NCBI RefSeq assembly: GCF_002217435.1
Contig: NZ_MUHF01000012.1
Span: forward strand, 1-64,000
Direction of reading: 5' to 3'
Length of the DNA: 64,000 nucleotides
DNA from: Flavobacterium reichenbachii
GTDB taxonomy: Bacteria; Bacteroidota; Bacteroidia; Flavobacteriales; Flavobacteriaceae
Shown here: positions 44,691 through 54,760 of the stretch, one piece after another
Layout of the letters: the number at the start of each line of letters is the position of its first letter
Numbering within the stretch: position 1 is the stretch's first letter
The notes under the pieces: generated by a model
What the model was told of the DNA's origin: nothing
Databases searched by the model: none
What the model saw: only the letters and a program-made list of their open reading frames with translations
Position numbers and translations under genes: made by a program

Positions 44691-47600
44691 ATGGAACAAC
44701 AAAAAACATATATTCCTAAAAATAAAGTAAGAATTGTCACAGCTGCTTCGCTTTTTGACGGACATGATGCTGCGATCAATATTATGCGTCGAATTATACA
44801 GTCAACTGGTGTTGAGGTAATACATTTAGGGCACGACCGCAGTGTAGAAGAAGTAGTGAATACCGCAATTCAGGAAGATGCAAATGCAATTGCTATGACA
44901 TCTTATCAGGGAGGTCATAATGAATACTTTAAATATATGTATGATCTGCTTCGAGAAAAAGGAGCGGAGCATATCAAGATTTTTGGCGGCGGAGGCGGTG
45001 TCATTCTGCCAAGTGAAATTTCAGAACTGCATGAATATGGTATTACCCGAATTTATTCTCCAGATGACGGCCGTTCTTTGGGACTTCAGGGAATGATTAA
45101 TGATTTGGTGGAACAGTCCGATTTTCCTATAGGAGATCAATTAAACGGAGAAATCGATCACATCGAAAATAAAGTTTCAACCGCAATTGCACGTTTAATT
45201 TCTGCTGCAGAAAATTTTCCGGAAATTGCACAGCCTGTTTTTGATAAAATACACAAAAGCAATATCGATTCTAAAATTCCTGTTTTAGGAATTACCGGAA
45301 CGGGTGGTGCCGGAAAATCATCTTTGGTAGATGAATTGGTCCGCCGATTTTTAATTGACTTTCCAGAAAAAACAATCGGATTAATTTCTGTCGATCCTTC
45401 TAAGAGAAAAACCGGAGGAGCGCTTTTGGGAGACAGAATTAGAATGAATGCCATAAATAATCCTCGCGTTTATATGCGTTCATTGGCGACACGTCAATCC
45501 AATTTGGCTTTGTCGAAATATGTTGCCGAAGCGATTCAAGTTCTGAAAGCAGCAAAATACGATTTGATTATTTTGGAAACTTCCGGAATCGGGCAGTCTG
45601 ATACCGAAATTATGGATCATTCTGATGTATCCTTATATGTAATGACGCCAGAGTTTGGAGCCGCAACGCAATTGGAGAAAATCGACATGCTTGACTTTGC
45701 CGATTTAGTGGCTTTGAATAAGTTTGATAAAAGAGGTGCTTTAGACGCGATTCGTGACGTTAAAAAACAATACCAGCGCAATCATAATCTTTGGGATAAA
45801 AACCCTGATGATATGCCAGTTTTCGGAACGATTGCTTCGCAGTTTAATGATCCCGGAATGAACACGCTTTACAAAGCGATTATGGATAAGATTGTCGAAA
45901 AAACAGCATCTGAATTGCAATCGACTTTCCAGATTACCAAAGAAATGAGCGAGAAAATCTTTGTGATTCCGCCACACAGAACGCGTTATTTATCTGAAAT
46001 TGCAGAGAACAACAGATCTTATGACGAAAGTGCACTTTCGCAGCAAAAAGTAGCACAGAAATTATACGGAATCTTTAAAACCATAGAATCGGTTTCGGGG
46101 AAAGTGCCGCAAATTAATAAAGCCGGAATTGATGATTCTACTGTTTTACCAAGTGCAACAGAAGCGCATGACGAAAACAGAATCTTTTTAAACCTTTTAC
46201 TCAATCAGTTCGATAAAGTAAAAATGGATTTAGATCCATACAATTGGGAGATTATCCTGAATTGGGATGAAAAAGTAGCGAAATACAAAAATCCGGTTTA
46301 TTCCTTTAAAGTTCGTGATAAAGAAATCAAGATTGCGACACATTCTGAAAGTTTATCGCATTTGCAAATCCCAAAAATTGCTTTACCGAAATATGAAGCC
46401 TGGGGTGATATTTTACGTTGGAATCTACAGGAAAATGTTCCTGGAGAATTTCCTTTTGCTTCAGGATTGTATCCGTTTAAGCGTGAAGGCGAAGATCCGT
46501 CGAGAATGTTTGCGGGAGAGGGCGGACCAGAAAGAACCAATAAACGTTTTCACTATGTAAGTGCAGGATTGCCTGCAAAAAGACTTTCGACAGCTTTTGA
46601 CAGTGTGACTCTGTACGGAAACGATCCGGATATTCGTCCCGATATTTATGGGAAAATCGGGAATGCAGGAGTTTCAATCTGTTGTTTAGATGATGCTAAA
46701 AAACTGTATTCTGGTTTTGATTTGGTTCATGCTTTGACTTCTGTAAGTATGACGATCAACGGGCCGGCGCCAATGTTGTTAGGCTTTTTTATGAATGCCG
46801 CAATCGATCAGCAATGCGAGTATTATATTAAGGAGAATGAATTAGAAAAAGAAGTTGAAGATAAAATCAACAAAATATACAAAGAAAAAGGAACAGAACG
46901 ACCAAGATACCAAGGCGATCTGCCAGAAGGAAATAATGGTTTAGGATTAATGCTTTTGGGCGTTACCGGAGATCAGGTTTTACCTTTGGAAGTTTATAAT
47001 GACATAAAAGTCAAAACATTATCGCAAGTTCGCGGTACGGTTCAGGCCGATATTTTAAAAGAAGATCAGGCGCAGAATACGTGTATTTTCTCTACCGAAT
47101 TTGCTCTAAGATTAATGGGAGACGTTCAGGAATATTTTATTACCAAAAACGTTCGTAATTTTTATTCGGTTTCTATTTCTGGATATCATATTGCAGAGGC
47201 GGGAGCAAACCCAATTACGCAGTTGGCATTTACGCTTTCTAATGGTTTCACTTACGTGGAATATTACTTAAGCCGTGGTATGAGTATCAACGATTTTGGA
47301 CCAAACTTATCGTTCTTTTTCTCGAACGGAGTTGATCCTGAATATTCGGTTATTGGCCGCGTGGCGCGTAAAATTTGGGCGAAAGCCATGAAAAACAAAT
47401 ACGGAGCCAACGAAAGAGCGCAAATGCTGAAATATCATATTCAAACTTCGGGACGTTCGTTGCACGCGCAGGAAATTGATTTTAATGATATTAGAACGAC
47501 TTTGCAGGCTTTGTATGCGATTTATGACAACTGTAATTCTCTACATACAAATGCATATGACGAAGCCATTACAACGCCAACAGAAGAATCAGTTCGTAGA

Positions 47601-48131
47601 GCAATGGCAATTCAGTTGATTATCAATAAAGAATTAGGTTTGGCGAAAAACGAAAACCCAATTCAAGGTTCATTCATCATCGAAGAATTGACTGATTTGG
47701 TTGAAGCGGCCGTTCTACAAGAATTCGACCGAATCACAGAACGTGGCGGAGTTTTGGGTGCAATGGAAACGATGTACCAGCGTTCTAAAATTCAGGAAGA
47801 AAGTTTGTATTACGAAACCTTAAAACACAACGGAGATTTCCCAATTGTGGGTGTAAATACATTCCTTAGTTCAAAAGGTTCTCCTACGGTAATTCCAGCC
47901 GAAGTAATTCGTGCCACCGAAGAAGAAAAACAATATCAGATTACGATGCTGGATAATCTGCATCAGTTTCACGAAGCAAAAGTAAACGAGCATTTAAACA
48001 AACTACAAGAAGCCGCCATTAAAAACGAAAACTTATTCGACCATTTAATGGAAGCTACAAAAGTTTGCTCTTTAGGCCAGATTACTTCGGCATTGTTTGA
48101 AGTTGGCGGGCAATATAGAAGGAATATGTAG
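44691..48131 (+). CDS. icmF: fused isobutyryl-CoA mutase
   Basis: Adenosylcobalamin-dependent carbon-skeleton mutase interconverting isobutyryl-CoA and n-butyryl-CoA, with its own G-protein chaperone built in. 1146 residues in the IcmF order: B12-binding domain first (FDGHDAAIN with axial ligand H25, later GGGGGVI), a MeaI-type GTPase (P-loop GTGGAGKS at 203-210, then [17 protein letters not shown]), a linker, and the mutase barrel with [18 protein letters not shown]. The FHYVS string is that of IcmF, not of methylmalonyl-CoA mutase. Single gene. The B12-type binding protein at 33831 is far away, so no direct operon link to cobalamin uptake. Confidence 0.95.
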   Translation: MEQQKTYIPKNKVRIVTAASLFDGHDAAINIMRRIIQSTGVEVIHLGHDRSVEEVVNTAIQEDANAIAMTSYQGGHNEYFKYMYDLLREKGAEHIKIFGGGGGVILPSEISELHEYGITRIYSPDDGRSLGLQGMINDLVEQSDFPIGDQLNGEIDHIENKVSTAIARLISAAENFPEIAQPVFDKIHKSNIDSKIPVLGITGTGGAGKSSLVDELVRRFLIDFPEKTIGLISVDPSKRKTGGALLGDRIRMNAINNPRVYMRSLATRQSNLALSKYVAEAIQVLKAAKYDLIILETSGIGQSDTEIMDHSDVSLYVMTPEFGAATQLEKIDMLDFADLVALNKFDKRGALDAIRDVKKQYQRNHNLWDKNPDDMPVFGTIASQFNDPGMNTLYKAIMDKIVEKTASELQSTFQITKEMSEKIFVIPPHRTRYLSEIAENNRSYDESALSQQKVAQKLYGIFKTIESVSGKVPQINKAGIDDSTVLPSATEAHDENRIFLNLLLNQFDKVKMDLDPYNWEIILNWDEKVAKYKNPVYSFKVRDKEIKIATHSESLSHLQIPKIALPKYEAWGDILRWNLQENVPGEFPFASGLYPFKREGEDPSRMFAGEGGPERTNKRFHYVSAGLPAKRLSTAFDSVTLYGNDPDIRPDIYGKIGNAGVSICCLDDAKKLYSGFDLVHALTSVSMTINGPAPMLLGFFMNAAIDQQCEYYIKENELEKEVEDKINKIYKEKGTERPRYQGDLPEGNNGLGLMLLGVTGDQVLPLEVYNDIKVKTLSQVRGTVQADILKEDQAQNTCIFSTEFALRLMGDVQEYFITKNVRNFYSVSISGYHIAEAGANPITQLAFTLSNGFTYVEYYLSRGMSINDFGPNLSFFFSNGVDPEYSVIGRVARKIWAKAMKNKYGANERAQMLKYHIQTSGRSLHAQEIDFNDIRTTLQALYAIYDNCNSLHTNAYDEAITTPTEESVRRAMAIQLIINKELGLAKNENPIQGSFIIEELTDLVEAAVLQEFDRITERGGVLGAMETMYQRSKIQEESLYYETLKHNGDFPIVGVNTFLSSKGSPTVIPAEVIRATEEEKQYQITMLDNLHQFHEAKVNEHLNKLQEAAIKNENLFDHLMEATKVCSLGQITSALFEVGGQYRRNM

Positions 48132-48218
48132 AAAGTATTATTTATGTAAATCTGGATAAATCAAAACCCTTATAGTAATAGGGTTTAAGGGTTATTTTGT
48201 ATTTTGTAAATTCGAGCA

Positions 48219-48260
48219 AATACACTTTTGGTTGACTAAATGTTAACTAAAAGTGTATTT
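48219..48260. other. palindromic site next to the integrase, possible att or operator
   Basis: AAATACACTTTT at 48219-48230 and AAAAGTGTATTT at 48249-48260 are perfect complements. Between them lie two direct copies of GTT(G/A)ACTAAA. The site overlaps the region just before the integrase -7-like box TATCTTTG (48267-48274). Arms of this kind around a short core are the usual form of a tyrosine-recombinase crossover site, or of an operator for the integrase gene. A weak AAACCCT/AGGGTTT hairpin at 48164-48186 may terminate icmF. Confidence 0.45.
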
Positions 48261-48294
48261 TTTGTTTATCTTTGGGATGATTAAAATAAATATC

Positions 48295-49533
48295 ATGGCA
48301 ACTATCAAATACTTACTTCAAAGTCAAAAAGAAAATTCAAATATCTATCTTAGATATTCAATAAAGAAAGGTTTGGTCTTGAAGCGTAAAAGTGGCTATG
48401 TAATAAATCCAAGTGAATGGAGTAAGGATAAAGGGCAACCAATTCAAAAAAATCAAGAATTAAAAACTCTTAAGTTGAAATTAGATAAACTGTCTGTATT
48501 CGTTAATGATGCATATAATAATGCCATAGATAAAGGGATAGAGTTTACAGGGGATTGGTTACAACACCAAATTGACCTATTTAATAATAAAATTATTATT
48601 GTTGACTTAGATATATTAACTAATTCAATTGATTTTTATATCAATTCTGGCGATAATTTAAGTAGTGGGTCAGTGAAAAACTTGGAAAATCTTAAAAAAT
48701 TTATAATAAAATATGAAGCAGATTGTTTAAAGGGTAAGCAAGTACTAATTAGAGATATAGGTTTAAATTTTATTGATGTTTTTAAAAAGTATCATAAAGG
48801 GAAAGGACGTTCTATCAATTACATTGGTACTTATATCACAATAATACGAGCAGTCATTAATAAGGCTTCTTTAAATGGGATTCCAACTCATCCACAGTTC
48901 AAACAAATCAAAGTAATTAAAGAAATTAAAGAGCCTGAAGAGATTATCATTTTAACGCGTGAGGAGCAAGAACTCATTAGAAATGTAGATTTAGTACGTG
49001 AAGCGCATATTAATGCTCGAAAATGGCTATTACTAGGCTGTTTGATTGGGCAGAGGGCAAGTGATTTACTCAATATTAAAGAAAGTAATATTAAGAAGAT
49101 AAAAAACTTGAAGGTTATTGAATTGAAACAAAAGAAAACAGGTAAACAGGTTGTAATTGCATTACATCCCAATGCTCTAAAAATAATAGAAGATGGATTG
49201 CCTTATAAGATAACTTTAGAGCATTTCAACAGCTATAGTAAAGAAGTCTGTAGAGAAGCTAAAATTAATAAGTTGGTTAAGGGAAAAATGCGCATTGATG
49301 ACAAACGAACTTTGACAGTTGGTATGTATGAGAAGTGGCAAGTTATAAGTTCTCATGTCTGTAGGCGGTCATTTGCCACTAATTTTTATGGAGATATTCC
49401 TACTGCGGTTTTGATGAATACAACAGGACATAGTACAGAGGAAATGTTTTTAAAATATATTGGAAAAACGCAGTATGATAATGCTTTTCTTATGGATGAT
49501 TATTTTAGTAAATTAGCACAGTTAGATAAATAA
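48295..49533 (+). CDS. tyrosine recombinase / integrase
   Basis: Site-specific recombinase that probably mobilises the neighbouring island. From the ATG at 48295 the product has 412 residues; the frame is open 14 codons further but those overlap the promoter-like TATCTTTG. It has an N-terminal arm-type domain (IYLRYSIKKGLVLKRKSGY), a SAM-like core-binding domain and a catalytic domain with R254 (IGQRASDLL), H354 and R357 (SHVCRRSFA), H379 (TGHSTEEM) and Y388 (LKYIGK). This is the usual architecture of Bacteroidota integrative-element integrases. Confidence 0.92.
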   Translation: MATIKYLLQSQKENSNIYLRYSIKKGLVLKRKSGYVINPSEWSKDKGQPIQKNQELKTLKLKLDKLSVFVNDAYNNAIDKGIEFTGDWLQHQIDLFNNKIIIVDLDILTNSIDFYINSGDNLSSGSVKNLENLKKFIIKYEADCLKGKQVLIRDIGLNFIDVFKKYHKGKGRSINYIGTYITIIRAVINKASLNGIPTHPQFKQIKVIKEIKEPEEIIILTREEQELIRNVDLVREAHINARKWLLLGCLIGQRASDLLNIKESNIKKIKNLKVIELKQKKTGKQVVIALHPNALKIIEDGLPYKITLEHFNSYSKEVCREAKINKLVKGKMRIDDKRTLTVGMYEKWQVISSHVCRRSFATNFYGDIPTAVLMNTTGHSTEEMFLKYIGKTQYDNAFLMDDYFSKLAQLDK

Positions 49534-49544
49534 TACAGAAAAAA

Positions 49545-50309
49545 ATGGTTAGTCCAGAATTAAAAGAGTTTTTTGATAATGTTTATTTTATGTCTTCTTT
49601 TGAAAGAAAAAAAAAGATATATGAATTAACTAATGGTTTTAATAGTTATTTAATTGAGGCATTAAGAGACGAGGCAACTGCTTTTTTTCGAGATAGAATG
49701 ATTGAAAAACTAGTCGAATATTCAGATAAAAATGGTGGTTTCAGTAAGGAATTACTAGATAAAGATATACAGGCAAATAGGCTTGTAGTTGACAAGGATA
49801 TAAAAATTAAAGATGAAGATGAGCGTGAAGTAGGTTATATACCAATTGATGGCAAAAGTGGAAGTCTAGTCAATTTTTTTAATTCTAATTTCTTTAGTAT
49901 TGATTACGAGGTTTTTAGAGATGTTATTGAAGATTCATCTGAGTTTTTATATGAATTGGATGATTTAGTAAGAAGAAGCCATAAACTTTCCAAAAATCCT
50001 GAATTATCTAAAGATAATATTTAAGAAGAACTTATAGATTTTAGTGATACTTTTATTTCTAGTAGAATTGTTTTTTTGGAAAAACTTGGAGTTATTAGAT
50101 TTTTAAAAATGCAAGAACCATTTAATACTTCTGTAAACAGTATGGCGACAGTTTTAAGTGCTATTATTGGAGCGAAAGCAACAACAGTTCAATCGATGAT
50201 AAATCCCATGCTGAATGATGATGTGAGTGGTAAAAATAATCCAATGAATTCTCTAAAAGCAGTTAATGTGGTAGATATAAAGCTAGCAAAAATTGGTTTT
50301 AAAGGTTAA
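49545..50309 (+). pseudogene. integrase-associated gene split by an in-frame stop
   Basis: Two frames in the same register: 49545-50024 (159 codons) and then, after a TAA at 50022-50024, an uninterrupted frame to 50309. Read through, the protein would be 254 residues, with a soluble N-terminal part and a C-terminus FNTSVNSMATVLSAIIGAKA, then TTVQSMINPML and NNPMNSL. That C-terminal block is, from memory, the conserved end of a protein often found right behind Bacteroidota integrases. There is no ATG before the block except a TTG at 50076. A single nonsense change is the simplest reading; two separate genes is the alternative. Starts 11 bp after the integrase. Confidence 0.6.
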
Positions 50310-50390
50310 AAACGTTGACGCATTGTAATCTTTTTGATGAATGTTATTTCTTTGTCTATCAGGTGGGTTAGTAGCTTTGTTTATTGTATT

Positions 50391-51857
50391 TTAATCGTAT
50401 AGGATGATTAACTTATCGCCAAAATTAATAAGTGCATTTTGGTATTCCTCTGCTTCACTTTGATTATGAACTGATAAGTAAACTGTTAAATCTTTTTCTA
50501 ATAAACTTTTAACTTCTTCAATAATAGTAAGTCTTCTTGATGTCATTCTGTTAAATTTGTCTTTTAAATAAACAGAAGTACAATCTTTATTATATTCTAA
50601 AATTTGATTTCTTGATTGTATTGCTCCAATTGTACCAGACACAATTTTGACACTGCACTGTTCTCTTAGATTACGCAAAGAAATTTTAACAGTTTCAAGA
50701 TGAAATGTATATATATTAGGCTGATGTGAATATCGTGCAATCCCAGTTTTTAAAAAATTAGTGTCAATTTTTTTCCAAATTGTCGAACCACCTTTTATTC
50801 CCTGAATTTTGGATATGTCAAAATCAATTCCATTGTCTTCAAGTATAATATCTTTTGGAAGAAAAGAAATGGTAAAATCTGTCGATTTTCCATGTTTAAA
50901 TGAGTTTTGACAAATTTCTAGGATTACATCACAAAAGTATCTGACAAAATTACTATCCCCTGTTTGTTGGTCCACAGTAAAAAAATATTCTTTCAATTTT
51001 GATTCTAAAATTACACCAATGTTATCATTTAAAAAATCATTTAAACTCTCTTCTGAAAAATCAGTTTTTTTTATATGTAGAATATTCCCTCTTAATACAT
51101 TTTTAAAGTGGTCTGTATCTAGGTTGTTATCTTCTTCAAATTCGGAATCTAATTCATTAATAAGCAGTGGTATGAGATTTGCTGATTTTTCGGCACATTT
51201 TTTTTGATTTTCACGTGTAAATTGGCTGTCAGCAAGGTCTGAAATTGTTTTTAATATGAGCCAAGGGATTTTTTTTGAATGCAGTGTAGGTATATACCCA
51301 AATCCCTCCATTTCGCCTCCTAAAATTGATGGATACTGGTTAATAATATCATCTCTATAATGATTATTTGCAATTAAAGTTTCAAGGCTAGCAACTTCAC
51401 CATTTATACAGAAATCTGTCAAATATTCTTTTTGCAATTTACTTTGAAATAACCTTAATTTAAACGTTCTATTTTTATCATTAATAATGTCACTATTTAA
51501 TGAGTAAACAGTATTGCTTATAATTGTTTGACCTGTGTGTGTATTATTAGGATTTCCCCAACAGAAGCCACTCATTAAAACGACTTTTGGTTTGGGAAAT
51601 TCATTATTGCTAATAAATTCAATTACTAATCTTCCTATTGAATCTTCTGAAGTAATACCACTAGTTCCTGAAAGATGTACCACAATATGACTTTCAATAA
51701 GACCTATGTAACATCCCTTGGTTTCTAAATTAATCTTAACCTTAGTTTTGGATAAAAAAATATTATTAACGGCATCTTTTTCAATACTGTTCGATGTAAT
51801 CAACAAAATGTAATTATTGTTTAATATGTCTTTAAAATTTTGAAGTTCAATTATCAT
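50391..51857 (-). CDS. nucleoside phosphorylase-like domain fused to a GHKL-type ATPase domain
   Basis: 488 residues, no signal peptide. Residues about 15-235 look like the PNP/MTA-nucleosidase fold: NNYILLITSNSIEKDAV, HLSGTSGI, VVLMSGFCWG at 92-101, GGEMEGFGY at 180-188 (M183, E184 in the ribose-binding place) and TISDLAD at 204-210, with D207 where the catalytic aspartate lies in nucleosidases. Residues about 300-400 resemble a histidine-kinase-type ATPase: VILEICQNSFKHGKS (N-box; E314, N318, H322) and ILEDNGIDFD (G1-like, second glycine replaced), then IKGGSTIWKKI. The last 50 residues are unassigned. PNP domains are known as effectors in several bacterial conflict systems; the fusion to a GHKL domain is not one I know. 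It lies 8 bp after the 232-residue gene, in one operon with it and the 105-residue gene. Confidence 0.65.
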   Translation of the reverse strand: MIIELQNFKDILNNNYILLITSNSIEKDAVNNIFLSKTKVKINLETKGCYIGLIESHIVVHLSGTSGITSEDSIGRLVIEFISNNEFPKPKVVLMSGFCWGNPNNTHTGQTIISNTVYSLNSDIINDKNRTFKLRLFQSKLQKEYLTDFCINGEVASLETLIANNHYRDDIINQYPSILGGEMEGFGYIPTLHSKKIPWLILKTISDLADSQFTRENQKKCAEKSANLIPLLINELDSEFEEDNNLDTDHFKNVLRGNILHIKKTDFSEESLNDFLNDNIGVILESKLKEYFFTVDQQTGDSNFVRYFCDVILEICQNSFKHGKSTDFTISFLPKDIILEDNGIDFDISKIQGIKGGSTIWKKIDTNFLKTGIARYSHQPNIYTFHLETVKISLRNLREQCSVKIVSGTIGAIQSRNQILEYNKDCTSVYLKDKFNRMTSRRLTIIEEVKSLLEKDLTVYLSVHNQSEAEEYQNALINFGDKLIILYD

Positions 51858-51865
51858 AATGTTAT

Positions 51866-52564
51866 TTATCGTATGATTGTTTCGCCTTTTCGATTATTCT
51901 TAATTTTGTGTTTGTAATATGGAAATATCCAAAGTGCTGAATCTATTTTTTTTGTATTAGTTAGTCTTACTGTGAGATTATCATTTTTATCTTCGATTTC
52001 AGTGCCTATACCATAATTTTTTTTAATTAAATCTAAAAGCATATTTTTTGCTTGTAAGTCTCCTTTTGCTTTTTGTAATTCTGAAATTTTTAATTTATAG
52101 AGGCTATCAATTTTTGGTCTATAAGAAACTTCGCCATCTTCGTGTTTGGTAATAACCTTGTCTCTATCTAGTTGATTGATTATTCTATTCAGCCTAAGTA
52201 TTGTTAAACTGTCATTTGCTGTTTTATTCTTTAAAAAAATATTATTGTCTTGATAATTATTTGCAATCTTAATCAATTCTTCTATTGAAATTGGTTTGTC
52301 TCCAATCAGGATACCATCAATAAGCTGATTGGTAGATGTGCCTTCTGAAGAATTAATTTTCGCTTTTGATTCTTTTAATAACTTAATCAGTTCTTCATTC
52401 TTTTTCAAAAGTTTAATTTGAATGCTATCATTTGTTTTTTTATTGGAATACAATTCAGTACTTAGATGTTCATTTTCGCGATAGTTAAAAAATAACATTG
52501 TAGCGGTAATGCCTAGCAACAAGACAAGTATTAAAATGATAAAGATTTTTATTTCATTTTTCAT
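51866..52564 (-). CDS. membrane-anchored coiled-coil protein of the PNP-GHKL operon
   Basis: 232 residues. One N-terminal membrane helix (IKIFIILILVLLLGITATML at about 5-24), then a long charged helical region with KLLKKNEELIKLLKESKAKI and SLYKLKISELQKAKGDLQAK as likely coiled coils, and a short beta-like end (NDNLTVRLTNTKKID). No family recognised. Its ATG overlaps the stop of the upstream 105-residue gene by 4 bp (ATGA), and the PNP-GHKL gene follows 8 bp after its stop, so all three are translated from one message. Confidence 0.6.
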   Translation of the reverse strand: MKNEIKIFIILILVLLLGITATMLFFNYRENEHLSTELYSNKKTNDSIQIKLLKKNEELIKLLKESKAKINSSEGTSTNQLIDGILIGDKPISIEELIKIANNYQDNNIFLKNKTANDSLTILRLNRIINQLDRDKVITKHEDGEVSYRPKIDSLYKLKISELQKAKGDLQAKNMLLDLIKKNYGIGTEIEDKNDNLTVRLTNTKKIDSALWIFPYYKHKIKNNRKGETIIR

Positions 52565-52878
52565 TCTTTGTCTGGATTAATTAATTTGCTTAAATCTTTA
52601 GCAAGTTTGCTATCAGGTTTTACGTTGAGATAATAATTTGTCCCTTCTTCTTTTGAAAGTTTAATTTCTTTAATTTCCAAATCTTGTTCATGAGTTTTCT
52701 TTAACATTTCAATTTTGTCTTCATATCTATCTTTGATGTTTTGAATTTTATCTTCATATAAAAAAGAAAGAACAGTATAGGTTAGACCAATCCCTGTTAA
52801 AAAGCATCCAATACAAGATTTAATCGGATGTTCTTCAAAAATGTCTTGAAAATTAAAGGCTCCTATCTGTTTCGCCAT
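52561..52878 (-). CDS. small membrane protein, first gene of the PNP-GHKL operon
   Basis: 105 residues: short polar start, one membrane helix at about 19-41 (KSCIGCFLTGIGLTYTVLSF), then a coiled coil (DKIQNIKDRYEDKIEMLKKT) and a short C-terminal segment (YYLNVKPDSKLAKDLSKLI). No family recognised. The upstream gap of 206 bp contains the AAAGATGC-type element at 52986-53016 that also precedes the 53085 gene. Confidence 0.6.
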   Translation of the reverse strand: MAKQIGAFNFQDIFEEHPIKSCIGCFLTGIGLTYTVLSFLYEDKIQNIKDRYEDKIEMLKKTHEQDLEIKEIKLSKEEGTNYYLNVKPDSKLAKDLSKLINPDKE

Positions 52879-52985
52879 ATGGCAATTTTTGAGTTTTTTA
52901 TAATAATGGATTTAAAACATAATGTCCAAACAAAGTGACGTTCATTATTGTACAAAATATTTTGGCGCTAAGTATGATTTGGATT

Positions 52986-53016
52986 AAAGATGCAATATTT
53001 TTATTTAAACATAAAT
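52986..53016 (-). promoter_or_regulatory. upstream element of the PNP-GHKL operon
   Basis: A 31-bp stretch starting AAAGATGC on the plus strand matches 24 of 31 bases of 53946-53976, the equivalent place before the 53085 gene. On the minus strand it reads ...GCATCTTTAATCC, where CATCTTTA is close to a TAnnTTTG box. Likely a shared promoter type. Confidence 0.45.
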
Positions 53017-53084
53017 TTCCGTCAAAAACATATTTTAATCAAAACTAATATTTTATTGCGTTAAAGAGTGCTTTAATAAAAAAA

Positions 53085-53891
53085 TTATTTAATTTCTATA
53101 TTGTATTTTCTGGAATATCTTGTTGGATATTTTTTATTTAGGTCGTCTTTTATATAAAAGCCAACTGTTAGAACGTATTTCCCTGGTTTAAAGTCAGTGG
53201 AAAAAGTTATTATATTCTTCACATTATTTATTGCATATTGTTCGCTCCAAATTTGATAGACACTATTTGCTGTTTTTGGTTCAACAATGTCAATGAACAA
53301 GGGAGTTATTTTTTCTAATGTAGATTTTGAAAAGAAGTTCACATTGATAGTGAGATTGTCTTTTCTAGTAAATTCCTTTGAGTTAATTGATATTGTTGCA
53401 AAAGAATTTGGTTTGTCATCAATGTAACCTTCAACAATGGAGGGAAGTTTTAATAAAGGGCGTTGTATTCGTGAGGTATTTGTTTCTGTTTCAGTAGATG
53501 GAATTGAAACTATTTTATCATTTAAAAATGGAGTAGAAATTCCTTTCGTATTAAGTCTAAATGAATCAAATTTTAGCTGATAGTCTTTCGCTATCGCTAA
53601 TGTCAGTGAATCTATGGTTTTTTTCTTCTCAGAAGTTTGGTTAGTTGAATATTGTTTCTGAATAGATTTAGAGGTCATTTTAGTTAAATTATCAAAATAT
53701 TCTTGGTCTGGCTTGAACTGAATAATAGTGACTGTTGTATCTTTTGATATTCCTTTATTTAGAACAAGAACTTCGTCTGGACCACTAATTTCTTTCCAAA
53801 TAAGTCCACTAATAAAAGCAATTAAACCAACAATAATTGCCCAAACTGTTGGATATATATTTGATTTGCTGAAGAATTTGTCATTACTCAT
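53085..53891 (-). CDS. membrane-anchored protein with extracytoplasmic domain
   Basis: 268 residues. A short cytoplasmic start, one membrane helix at about 13-31 (TVWAIIVGLIAFISGLIWKE), a helical middle (LTKMTSKSIQKQYSTNQTSE) and a C-terminal beta-sandwich-like domain of about 110 residues (DNLTINVNFFSKSTLEKITP, then TFSTDFKPGKYVLTVGFYIK). Family not recognised. It lies 207 bp upstream of the 105-residue gene on the same strand and has a similar upstream element, so it may belong to the same system though it is not in the tight operon. Confidence 0.55.
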   Translation of the reverse strand: MSNDKFFSKSNIYPTVWAIIVGLIAFISGLIWKEISGPDEVLVLNKGISKDTTVTIIQFKPDQEYFDNLTKMTSKSIQKQYSTNQTSEKKKTIDSLTLAIAKDYQLKFDSFRLNTKGISTPFLNDKIVSIPSTETETNTSRIQRPLLKLPSIVEGYIDDKPNSFATISINSKEFTRKDNLTINVNFFSKSTLEKITPLFIDIVEPKTANSVYQIWSEQYAINNVKNIITFSTDFKPGKYVLTVGFYIKDDLNKKYPTRYSRKYNIEIK

Positions 53892-54196
53892 TTTTGTTTG
53901 GATTTCTTTGCTATATATCCAGAACTCATCATAGATATTGGTAATAAAGATGCGATTTTTTTTATTAAATACAAATTTTGTTAAACGGGTTCAATGTAAA
54001 TTGAGTTACCGATGCCTGAATTAACCGTTACTTAGCCAGTCTGCAGGATTAATTAAATATTGTAGAAAAGTACAATAAACTTGCCCCAAAAGCTTGTAGT
54101 TGAGGACGTGGTTATTTGAATTAGATAGTTAGGTAATAATAATGAACTAAATTTTACAATTAAAGTTAGAAGGAAAAAATATTTTATTAAGTAGTA
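53892..54196. promoter_or_regulatory. upstream region of the 53085 gene with shared element
   Basis: The 31-bp element at 53946-53976 (AAAGATGCGATTTTTTTT and following) matches 52986-53016 at 24 of 31 bases, and GAT(A)TTGG just before it is also shared. The rest of the 305-bp gap holds no coding signal or hairpin that I can see. Confidence 0.45.
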
Positions 54197-54760
54197 TTAT
54201 AAATTCATATAAATGTCATCTAATTCTTCTTGTCTAATACCTAAATATCTTTTTGTTATCGATGGAGATGAATGATTGAATAATTCACTAAGATAAAGTA
54301 GTGCTTTTTCTGTTTCATTATTATTAGACCAAACTTGGCGACCAAAAGTTTTTCTTAGTGAATGACTACTAATTGCAATATTTTTAGTTCCAAATATTTC
54401 TTTTAGTTTTCTGTTTACATATTGAACAGTTATTACTGTTGACTGGTTTGAAGTGAAAATGTAACCAGCTCTTACATCTGTTCTTGTTTTAAGAAGCTCA
54501 TATGCATTCTTTATATTGTCATTTAATCGAATAACACGTTTCTTATTAGTTTTAGATTCTACCAATGAAATTGAATCATTTTCTAAATCTTCAAATTTTA
54601 ATTTTAGGATATCAGAAATTCGCAATCCAGCATTTATCCCAAAAACTATTAAAAATCCTAGTTTATAATTTTTTTCTGTTTTGATAATTTTCACTGCTTT
54701 GTTCAGGGTTGAATCAAAATTTAGATAATCGCTAGTAGTAATTGAATTTTTAAGGCTATC
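54197..54760 (-). pseudogene. 5'-truncated tyrosine integrase
   Basis: A frame of 165 codons from a GTG at 54694, preceded in frame, without any ATG, by codons reading NSITTSDYLNFDSTLNKA up to a TAG at 54761-54763. The catalytic domain is complete: R25 (GLRISDIL), H111 and R114 (HSLRKTFG), H141 (FNHSS) and Y150 (KRYLGI), numbered from the GTG. The DNA-binding N-terminal half is missing. Since the extra codons before the GTG look homologous to integrases, the gene has been cut at about 54754-54763 rather than being a short native protein. It lies on the strand opposite the 48295 integrase. Confidence 0.7.

Noticed and set aside
48164..48186. Hairpin after icmF considered as a tRNA remnant or the island target.
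   Set aside because: Only a 7-bp stem, no tRNA features and no matching repeat found near 55 kb by eye.
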